From: Methanobacteriota archaeon
GTDB lineage: Archaea; Thermoplasmatota; Poseidoniia; Poseidoniales; SP79
Assembly (NCBI GenBank): GCA_002715545.1
Contig: PAZI01000017.1
Span: 15,079 to 20,087, forward strand
Direction: 5' to 3'
Length of the DNA: 5,009 bases
The position numbers were made by a program, and so were the translations under genes. The notes beneath the pieces are model-generated. The model saw only the letters and a list, made by a program, of their open reading frames with translations, ran no database searches and was not told where the DNA came from. Each line of letters opens with the position of its first letter. Position 1 is the stretch's first letter. Positions 1 through 5,009 of this stretch are shown here, piece after piece.

Positions 1-2750
1 TTCTCTTTTTCAAGCCTCCAAGTCAACCATCCTGGATATCCGAGGTCATATACCACGCCATTGATTGAGGCCAGAATCCCACTGATCAAGAGGTGGGTTC
101 CGATAGGGATGTTATCCTTGCTGAGTTTGATCTTGTTACGACGTAAGTATCTTTCATAGGCGAGCATTGCTCCTTGATCGCGATGCTTGATGATCTGACG
201 TGATTGCACCTTTGCTCGGCGTAGATATACGAAGGCCGCAAACCCTATTCCTCCAAACATAGCACGCTGCTGATTGAATCCAGAGCCCATCATGTAGTCA
301 TATCCGAAGGCTAGTGTGCCAAAGCCGACAAGAGCAATGATGTACATCAGAACGCCCTTGATTCTTCCTGGTTTGTACCGTGGCGGCATGACCGCTTCAA
401 TCGCATCACCTGAGGCGACCCATAGGTTGGCGGTCAGAGCTTCATCGCGGCCTGATTTTAGTGCGAGGGCAGCCATTGGGTTCGAGGGGGCTTTGTCAAT
501 CCATCGTCGCTGACCCTTCCAGTCTCCAACAGCCAATGATGATTCCAATTCATCTTCATGAGAATCATAACCAAGAATACCTGCAAGAGCGACAACACGC
601 GGGTCGCTACCTGCCTTCTGCTCTAATTGCTGATAGATGTCCAAGGCCGAGAACAGTTCGCCTTCGTCAAGTAGGCAGAGCGCCACGGCAATGCGTGCTA
701 CGACTGAATCCGGTCGCTTGCGAACCATCTCTATGGCTACATCCATCGCCTCTTCATGACGGCGCTGGATACGCAGCATCGCTACGGAAGAGATGTTGGC
801 ATGGAATCCGACGTTGTCGTTGTGTGTTAACATCTGCTGGCCGAGCAATGGGTCCCAGCGCTTCAGCCGGTTGCCAAGGTCCATGAGAAGGTCAATGAGG
901 CTGTTATTTTCGTAGTTGTACAGGTCATCTTCGTCTATATTCCCATTCCATGGGTCTAACCATTCAATAATCAGGGCGAGCATCTCAGGTTCGTCATTGG
1001 CATCGTCTTGGAGGAGGTTCCTAAGAGATTCTCTTGCTGCATCGAGCCGGCGACCAGCTACATGCGATAGACAGATGATCATGCGTGACTCGTCATCATC
1101 GCCACCTTGTTGGGCGAGCAGAGAGCGAGCAGCCTCTGCAGCTTCACTCCATAATCCACGTCGGCCACACAACAGCATCCTTGCCCGCGTGCGCTGCATT
1201 CTAACAGTCGCTTCATCACCTTCGATGTCATCATTCAGTACTCTCGTCAAGGCATCGAGATCATCAGCAAGTGCGGCATCTGCAATGATCTTCTCAAGAT
1301 CGGTGCCTGATGTCGTTGAAACATCTCCATCCCTTCTTTCGTCAGGATTGAGATCGAATTTCATTTTCCTAAGTGAATTCAGCCGGACCAGTGACAATAG
1401 CCAGGTAGTGAGGAAAATTGAGTGTCCTGCACTGATGAACCACCATACTGTTCGGTCGACGGTCTCTTTGGTGAAGCCTTGCTGATCAAGTAGTTCCGTG
1501 TACGGCATGAAATGCTGAAATTCCGTATAACACGTCATCATCATCAGCAGTACAGAATATCCACTGAACCCTGCGAATGCGAAGAAGAGCAGTTTATTCT
1601 GAGCAGTCTGTTCTGAACGAATCTCACGTGGAGTAGCAAGAATCAGTCCTCCAACGCCACCGAACGCCTGTCCTCCAAGGAACATAACCCGTGTTACTTC
1701 AAAGATGAACGCGAGTCCGATGATGGCTACGTTGAAACTCAGGTAGACTGACAGCAGGGCAGAACTTGATTTGAGTGCAGTTCCAATGGCTCCAAGTTTG
1801 TCAACCCATGGTGCGTTGAAGAATTTGTATGCTTGCCATCCGAATAGCCCTCCGAAGTCATACATCTGAGCTGCGTTGGCGTTGTTTTGGTCCAAAACTT
1901 CTAGATAAACGACAGTCAAAACTCCATTGACAGCAGCAAGTGGCATTGTGAGGACGAAGATGATGATGACAAAGGCCGCAAAACGACCGCCAAATCCCTT
2001 TTCATCCGGATCTATTGGATTCTTTCGTCCACGCATGGTTCGGAATTTGTTGAGGATCAGCATGTTCCATGAAGCCCCCATGATTCGGCCATAGGCCATG
2101 ATTGTCGGCCCCATGAACGCGAGCAGGCCCAGTGAGGCGTACAAAGCACGCTCATCAGAACCCACGGGATACTCTGAAGCGGTGATCAGTGCTAGAATCA
2201 CCACACCGGCAAGAGCGATCATTGTCCCGAAACGGCGGATGAAGCGTTTGAGAGGATTGATCTTCTTGTCAGCCTGGGTCTTTCGAGCGAGCTGGGCGTT
2301 CATGGTCTCCCACGGTGAAACGATGATAGGGATTCCAACGAGCATAATCACGAAGAAGACGATTGGTTCTGCGTAGCTTGTTGGGTTGATGAACAATTCA
2401 CAGATGAGGATCAGGAGACCTGCCATCGAGAGTAGGTATGCATAGATGCCCCATTCAACCGAGCGCTGACCCATTAACGTTCGCGCCTCTTTGCGGTTGC
2501 GAGTCAGACGATGTACTTCGTAGACATCATCACCTACCTCGAAGGCTACCTGTAGCGAACTCAGATTCTGCGGAACAAGAACTCTCCATAGTATCAGCAT
2601 GACGATCAAGCCCACTGCAACGGGGAGATAGTCCAGAGGCTGGAGTTGATCGATAGGGACCACGCTGACCTGCGCAGCCACTGGCATAGCAGTCGTCAGA
2701 AGGGCTGCGAGTGCAAGCAGCGCGCGACAGAACCCCCCTCTCATCATCAT
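1..2750 (-). CDS. Large polytopic membrane protein with cytosolic TPR-like region (3' end outside window)
   Basis: The reading frame is open from the ATG at 2750 through the left edge: 916 full codons, no stop, no frameshift. I do not recognise the family. Residues 1-26 look like a Sec signal peptide (Arg at 4, hydrophobic core 10-21, AxA-type site V-A-A before Gln27, no lipobox). Hydrophobic segments follow at about 41-59, 99-120, 128-145, 174-191, 203-221, 257-283, 329-351, 386-406 and 435-456, then about 798-816, 828-843 and 884-902. With the N-terminus outside, the Arg/Lys-rich loops (80-96, 155-173, 232-256, 456-473, 844-877) all fall inside, so the topology is self-consistent. It places residues 460-795 in the cytosol. 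That stretch is helical and TPR-like (about 517-550, 554-587, 651-681, 684-717), with an acidic Asp/Glu/Asn linker at 599-617. A scaffold or assembly role at the membrane is inference only. Three tandem ATGs (2750, 2747, 2744) leave the exact start open; the first is 5 bases after a good AGGAG. Confidence 0.
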   Translation of the reverse strand, partial: MMMRGGFCRALLALAALLTTAMPVAAQVSVVPIDQLQPLDYLPVAVGLIVMLILWRVLVPQNLSSLQVAFEVGDDVYEVHRLTRNRKEARTLMGQRSVEWGIYAYLLSMAGLLILICELFINPTSYAEPIVFFVIMLVGIPIIVSPWETMNAQLARKTQADKKINPLKRFIRRFGTMIALAGVVILALITASEYPVGSDERALYASLGLLAFMGPTIMAYGRIMGASWNMLILNKFRTMRGRKNPIDPDEKGFGGRFAAFVIIIFVLTMPLAAVNGVLTVVYLEVLDQNNANAAQMYDFGGLFGWQAYKFFNAPWVDKLGAIGTALKSSSALLSVYLSFNVAIIGLAFIFEVTRVMFLGGQAFGGVGGLILATPREIRSEQTAQNKLLFFAFAGFSGYSVLLMMMTCYTEFQHFMPYTELLDQQGFTKETVDRTVWWFISAGHSIFLTTWLLSLVRLNSLRKMKFDLNPDERRDGDVSTTSGTDLEKIIADAALADDLDALTRVLNDDIEGDEATVRMQRTRARMLLCGRRGLWSEAAEAARSLLAQQGGDDDESRMIICLSHVAGRRLDAARESLRNLLQDDANDEPEMLALIIEWLDPWNGNIDEDDLYNYENNSLIDLLMDLGNRLKRWDPLLGQQMLTHNDNVGFHANISSVAMLRIQRRHEEAMDVAIEMVRKRPDSVVARIAVALCLLDEGELFSALDIYQQLEQKAGSDPRVVALAGILGYDSHEDELESSLAVGDWKGQRRWIDKAPSNPMAALALKSGRDEALTANLWVASGDAIEAVMPPRYKPGRIKGVLMYIIALVGFGTLAFGYDYMMGSGFNQQRAMFGGIGFAAFVYLRRAKVQSRQIIKHRDQGAMLAYERYLRRNKIKLSKDNIPIGTHLLISGILASINGVVYDLGYPGWLTWRLEKE
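600..1202 (-). other. TPR-like helical repeat region within the large membrane protein
   Basis: Residues 517-717 contain four helix-turn-helix units with the small/large pattern of tetratricopeptide repeats. The clearest pair is 651-681 (ISSVAMLRIQRRHEEAMDVA, ending K-R-P-D) and 684-717 (ARIAVALCLLDEGELFSALD, ending S-D-P-R). In both, Ala/Gly fall at the packing positions and a Pro ends the second helix. Two weaker units lie at 517-550 and 554-587. TPRs are protein-binding scaffolds, so this part probably binds a cytosolic partner; no partner is indicated. Confidence 0.
2673..2750 (-). other. Predicted Sec signal peptide of the large membrane protein
   Basis: This encodes residues 1-26: an Arg-containing n-region, an Ala/Leu-rich core (LLALAALLTTA) and a small-residue end at V-A-A before Gln27. 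No Cys sits at the cleavage position, so it is not a lipoprotein signal. It could instead be an uncleaved first transmembrane helix; the positive-inside fit of the later loops favours an extracellular N-terminus for the mature chain. Confidence 0.
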
Positions 2751-2755
2751 CGGGT

Positions 2756-2760
2756 CTCCT
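2756..2760 (-). promoter_or_regulatory. Shine-Dalgarno AGGAG overlapping the upstream stop codon
   Basis: On the minus strand the aminotransferase ends TGA, and the A of that stop is the first base of AGGAG, followed by ACCCG and then ATG ATG ATG. Spacing to the first ATG is 5 bases, to the second 8 and to the third 11. This supports an initiation site for the membrane protein and translational coupling with the aminotransferase. Confidence 0.
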
Positions 2761-3995
2761 CACGACGTCAAGAACCTCTCGATTCGAACAAATGCCTCAT
2801 CGAGGATTTCTAGGTCTCCGAGGTAAACGATGCGGACGTGGCCAAGTCCATATTCCTTTGAGAATCCACTTCCATGCACGAGGAGTACGTGTTCAGCGTG
2901 TAGAAGATCGAGGACGAAGTCCTTGTCATTATTCATCCACCTCGGGTGGGTGAGGCGGGCGAACATGTAGAATGCCCCTCCTGGGGCTTCAACTTCGATT
3001 CCTTTGATTGTATTGATGCGCTGGATGCAAAGGTCTCGCCGTGCAAGCACTTTGGCATTATATTCATTCATCCATTCTTTGTCACCTGTCAACCCTGCAA
3101 GATATCCGTGCTGGGCGGGGGTTGAGGCACACAATCTACTCCGTAGCAAGCGCTCGATTCCATCACGAACTGAATCAAGACGATTTGAAGGATCATGCAG
3201 GGCCATGTAACCTATTCTCCAGCCCGGTGCGTAGTACACCTTCGCAACTCCGTTCAAAGTAATGACTGGGACATCGATGGAACGGCTGGCAATCGATACC
3301 TTGTGGCCAGTGAAATCCATGCGGTCATAAATCTCATCTGCAACCACTGTGCAGTTCGGCCACTTCCGAGCAATCTCAAGAACTGCATCAATCTCATGAG
3401 GCTCACAGACATTACCGGTGGGGTTGTTCGGATCAATGAGGACAAGAAGACGTGTTCGGTCATTCATTTTGGCTGAAATATCCTCAAGATCGAGCCGCCA
3501 ACTATCTTTTGGATTTAGGCGATACTCGATGGTATGTGCTCCGAACATCTGAGGATAGGCAAGGTACGGGGGATAATGTGGCCCTGGTGCGAGTACTTCA
3601 TCTCCCTCTTCGAGGGTCGCTGCAAAAAGAACCTGCAGAGCTTCAGTGACCCCATGGCAGACGTAGACGTCATCCGGTTTGCATGTCCAGCCGCCACGTG
3701 GCTTGTTACATTCATCATGTGCGATAGCTGCACGGAGATCAGGAAGTCCATAGGAGGGTGAATATCCGTTATGCTGGTTCTGTAATGCCCTAGCATAAGC
3801 ATCAATCATGTGGCTTGGAGTTGGTAGACCTGGATATGCCAAAGGATCGCCGATGTTGAGTTTAATGATGGAATGTCCTTCAGCCTCAAGGGCTGTGGCG
3901 GGAACCACAACGTCACGGATGGCATACTCGACACGAGCTGCGCGCTGGGAGCATGGTATTGGTTCCACATTCCAGATGGGACGAGTCTTAGACAT
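2760..3995 (-). CDS. PLP-dependent class I/II aminotransferase, AlaA-like
   Basis: A complete fold-type I aminotransferase, 411 residues from the ATG at 3995, or 412 from an in-frame TTG at 3998 (numbering here counts the TTG as 1). It transfers an amino group between an amino acid and a 2-oxo acid using pyridoxal phosphate in the cytosol. Visible landmarks, in order: GDPLAYPGLPTP near 50-61, GYSPSYGLPDLR at 78-89, D-P-N-N-P-T-G at 189-195 (cofactor/substrate Asn), D-E-I-Y at 221-224 (Asp for the pyridine nitrogen, Tyr for the PLP O3'), Schiff-base Lys253 in NGVAKVYYAPGWRIGY, Arg261 for the phosphate, and Arg389 in HVRIVY for the substrate carboxylate. The motif layout resembles AlaA-type alanine/glutamate transaminases, but substrate cannot be fixed from sequence and aspartate or aromatic specificity is possible. 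The residue before the Lys is Ala, where Ser is usual. No strong Shine-Dalgarno precedes the start; expression probably comes from the A/T-rich promoter about 60-85 bases upstream. The next gene follows after 9 bases, probably in one operon. Confidence 0.
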   Translation of the reverse strand: MSKTRPIWNVEPIPCSQRAARVEYAIRDVVVPATALEAEGHSIIKLNIGDPLAYPGLPTPSHMIDAYARALQNQHNGYSPSYGLPDLRAAIAHDECNKPRGGWTCKPDDVYVCHGVTEALQVLFAATLEEGDEVLAPGPHYPPYLAYPQMFGAHTIEYRLNPKDSWRLDLEDISAKMNDRTRLLVLIDPNNPTGNVCEPHEIDAVLEIARKWPNCTVVADEIYDRMDFTGHKVSIASRSIDVPVITLNGVAKVYYAPGWRIGYMALHDPSNRLDSVRDGIERLLRSRLCASTPAQHGYLAGLTGDKEWMNEYNAKVLARRDLCIQRINTIKGIEVEAPGGAFYMFARLTHPRWMNNDKDFVLDLLHAEHVLLVHGSGFSKEYGLGHVRIVYLGDLEILDEAFVRIERFLTS

Positions 3996-4048
3996 CAATC
4001 GTTCGCTGTCATCACAGGCAAGGAATGGCAGTGTCAGTGTAATTCGGG

Positions 4049-4062
4049 GGAAGGTTTAATTA
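4049..4062 (+). promoter_or_regulatory. Archaeal BRE/TATA promoter for the small leaderless gene
   Basis: GGAAGG (4049-4054) followed by TTTAATTA (4055-4062) matches the archaeal pattern of a purine-rich BRE with AA, then two bases, then the TATA box. The box centre lies about 26 bases before the A of the ATG at 4085. That is the distance expected if transcription starts on the start codon. No Shine-Dalgarno is present between the box and the ATG, which agrees with a leaderless transcript. Confidence 0.
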
Positions 4063-4063
4063 A

Positions 4064-4082
4064 TATATATACTATATATCTT
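4064..4082 (-). promoter_or_regulatory. Candidate archaeal BRE/TATA promoter for the aminotransferase operon
   Basis: Read on the minus strand, AAGATATATAGTATATATA gives an AA pair, two bases, then TATATAGT, which fits a BRE/TATA pair. A further TATATATA follows directly. Initiation about 26 bases downstream of either box would give a 5' leader of roughly 35-55 bases before the ATG at 3995. Which TATA register is used cannot be decided by eye, so the box is approximate. Confidence 0.
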
Positions 4083-4084
4083 AT

Positions 4085-4249
4085 ATGGCCCCGCCAGATG
4101 GTATTGCTCGCCACGCACGTCATTCCGGCTCATTGGAGCAATGGCTGAAGAACCACAGCAACAAGATGCAATTCATCCGAACCATTAGTTCAACCATTGC
4201 AGCATGCTGTGGTATGCTGGTTTTCCTGAAGATCTTTGGTTACCTCTAA
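4085..4249 (+). CDS. Small tail-anchored membrane protein, 54 residues
   Basis: The ATG at 4085 opens a 54-codon frame ending in TAA at 4247-4249. Residues 1-33 are polar and basic (starting MAPPDGIARHARHSGSLEQW). Residues 34-54 are hydrophobic (ISSTIAACCGMLVFLKIFGY plus Leu) with a Cys-Cys pair and one Lys inside. The basic front half predicts an N-inside, C-tail-anchored topology. Support for a real gene comes from a TATA/BRE at the right distance for a leaderless start, no upstream start in frame (stop at 4061), and a stop that abuts the convergent peptidase gene exactly. I do not recognise the family. Size and layout recall the single-span Sec translocon subunits (SecE/Sss1 or Sec61-beta); the segment QFIRTI before the helix is faintly SecE-like, but the usual neighbour nusG is absent and the match is too weak to name it. 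Confidence 0.
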   Translation: MAPPDGIARHARHSGSLEQWLKNHSNKMQFIRTISSTIAACCGMLVFLKIFGYL

Positions 4250-5009
4250 TCTTTCTTCAGTTCATGTTGGATCATTGTGCGTCGAGTGCCATACCACCAT
4301 CCAAGGCCTACTGCAGTTGCTAGCATTGCGATGCCGCCCGTTGCGACAGTGATTCCAAGAAGAGAAAATGTCTCTTTCTGCTGTTCTCTGATCTCAATGA
4401 GTGATTGGTTTACAATCTCATCTACCCAGGTGCTCGCATCAATTACGCGCTTCTGGTAATGCAATTCGTAGCGATGACCTTCTCCATTTACTGCCTCTTG
4501 CTGTAGCATTGTTGCAAGGTTTGAGGCCTGCATGACAATGGTCGTCTGATTTGTTGCATTTACACTGAAATTCTCAGATTCCCAGAGAATATTCCCGTTC
4601 ATTGTCACATATCGTAGTGTTGCATTGGCTGTGCTTGCCCGACCAAGGTTGGTAACTCTCATTTCGACTGACTCGTCGCTGACCTGCAATGAATCCACCG
4701 CCAGGCGAGCTCTCCAATACCATACATTGTCAATCAGGTATCTCATTACATCCATCTCTTCTTCTAATCTATCGTGAAGGGATTCAAATGAAACAGGTAC
4801 AAATTGTACATCATCAGTTTCGAATGTAAATGTTGGAAAACCCATCACTCCATAACCGTAGTCTCTACTAGTTCCACAGTTTGGATAAAGTCCCTGATTT
4901 GCATTTTGTATAGGTATGTCTGAAATGTTTGAGTGCACATCATCTCTAATTCCATGAAATAATTCCCAATCTGATGGTTGATCTGGCCATTTACCCCATG
5001 GATAGAGAA
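4246..5009 (-). CDS. M14 family zinc carboxypeptidase, membrane-anchored, C-terminal part (5' end outside window)
   Basis: The frame is open from the right edge to TAG at 4246: 253 full codons. A GTG at 4938 is internal, because coding similarity continues upstream of it. M14 enzymes remove C-terminal residues from peptides using one zinc. Seen here (residue 1 = first full codon, 5007): LYPWG at 1-5, the strand that in carboxypeptidase A follows the third zinc ligand His by a few residues; GLYPNCGTSRDYGYG at 39-53, with Tyr41 at the place of the substrate-binding Tyr248; and FPTFTFETDD at 57-66, with Glu63 as the catalytic Glu270 equivalent. The spacing Tyr41-Glu63 is 22, as in carboxypeptidase A. 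The zinc ligands lie outside the window. The domain ends near 98. Then come a beta-rich domain (about 100-186), a polar helical linker, a transmembrane helix (216-240) and a basic tail (TRRTMIQHELKKD). Six N-x-S/T sequons lie on the predicted outer side. The likely job is peptide trimming at the cell surface. Confidence 0.
   Translation of the reverse strand, partial: LYPWGKWPDQPSDWELFHGIRDDVHSNISDIPIQNANQGLYPNCGTSRDYGYGVMGFPTFTFETDDVQFVPVSFESLHDRLEEEMDVMRYLIDNVWYWRARLAVDSLQVSDESVEMRVTNLGRASTANATLRYVTMNGNILWESENFSVNATNQTTIVMQASNLATMLQQEAVNGEGHRYELHYQKRVIDASTWVDEIVNQSLIEIREQQKETFSLLGITVATGGIAMLATAVGLGWWYGTRRTMIQHELKKD
4288..4362 (-). other. C-terminal transmembrane anchor of the M14 peptidase
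   Basis: Residues 216-240 (starting LLGITVATGGIAMLATAVGL and ending in W-W-Y-G) form one hydrophobic helix, followed at once by Thr-Arg-Arg and a Lys-containing tail. By the positive-inside rule the tail is cytosolic and the peptidase is outside, so the enzyme is held on the cell rather than released. Confidence 0.
4450..4710 (-). other. Beta-rich extracellular domain appended to the M14 peptidase
   Basis: About 87 residues after the peptidase domain alternate polar and hydrophobic residues as beta strands do, including a V-T-N-L-G-R-A-S-T-A-N-A-T stretch like the N-x-G-x-A turn of CARDB/Ig-like domains. Four of the six N-x-S/T sequons fall here (residues 128, 146, 150 and 153 of the visible chain). 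It may act as a stalk or substrate-binding module; that role is inferred. Confidence 0.

Noticed and set aside
916..1485. A 189-codon plus-strand open frame opposite the large membrane protein, with smaller ones at 316-513, 461-886 and 2098-2376
   Set aside because: The minus-strand frame is continuous through all of these and has coherent signal, membrane and TPR structure. The plus-strand translations are Ser/Arg-rich without domains, typical of antisense shadows.
1538..1550. CATCATCATCATCAG triplet run as a microsatellite or repeat
   Set aside because: It is a short run that simply encodes consecutive Met codons within a transmembrane helix; no wider repeat structure.
2530..2763. A 77-codon minus-strand frame overlapping the start of the large membrane protein
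   Set aside because: It is out of frame with the membrane protein, starts inside the aminotransferase end and gives a low-complexity Ser/Arg/Cys translation. The frame from 2750 has the Shine-Dalgarno and the signal peptide.
4011..4015. GTGAT on the minus strand as a Shine-Dalgarno for the aminotransferase
   Set aside because: It matches only the 3' part of the consensus and lies 15 bases before the ATG, too far for that part to pair usefully.
3873..4148. Plus-strand frames of 83-91 codons crossing the intergenic region (3808-4059 and 3873-4148)
   Set aside because: Most of each lies antisense to the aminotransferase N-terminus and they run through the promoter island. No promoter or ribosome site fits their starts.
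4251..4257. CTTTCTT pyrimidine tract just after the small gene, as a possible archaeal terminator
   Set aside because: It is short, interrupted by C, and lies inside the end of the convergent peptidase gene where it encodes Lys/Glu residues; too weak to call.
4936..4938. GTG as the start codon of the peptidase gene
   Set aside because: The in-frame codons upstream to the window edge encode LYPWG and following residues typical of the M14 core, so the GTG is an internal Val.

Overview
The window is a compact, gene-dense piece of what looks like an archaeal genome. It holds four protein genes and almost no spare DNA. The archaeal reading rests on three things seen in the sequence. First, the only real intergenic gap carries an A/T island with a BRE/TATA-like arrangement. 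Second, that promoter sits about 26 bases before the ATG of a small gene with no Shine-Dalgarno, as expected for a leaderless archaeal transcript. Third, a secreted peptidase domain carries many N-x-S/T sequons and a C-terminal membrane anchor. Roughly balanced base composition, short gaps and a membrane-tethered M14 peptidase would suit planktonic Thermoplasmatota such as Marine Group II (Ca. Poseidoniia). That placement is inference; no rRNA or taxonomic marker is present.

Layout from right to left on the minus strand. (1) 5009-4246: the C-terminal part of an M14 zinc carboxypeptidase, with its start beyond the right edge. It keeps the catalytic Glu and substrate Tyr region, then a beta-rich domain, then one C-terminal transmembrane helix with a basic tail. 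(2) 4085-4249, plus strand: a 54-residue tail-anchored small membrane protein. Its stop overlaps the peptidase stop by 4 bases, tail to tail. (3) 3998-4084: a divergent promoter region with an A/T island, serving the small gene rightwards and the aminotransferase leftwards. (4) 3995-2760: a complete class I/II PLP aminotransferase of the AlaA-like type. (5) 2750-1: a very large membrane protein, 916 codons visible and open through the left edge. It has a signal peptide, about nine N-terminal transmembrane helices, a cytosolic TPR-like region and at least three more transmembrane segments.

The aminotransferase and the large membrane protein are 9 bases apart, with the Shine-Dalgarno of the second overlapping the stop of the first, so they very probably form one transcript. 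No function links the aminotransferase to the TPR membrane protein from sequence alone. No mobile element, CRISPR array, RNA gene or convincing terminator was seen. The most notable items are the unrecognised TPR/polytopic membrane protein and the leaderless small membrane protein at the shared divergent promoter.
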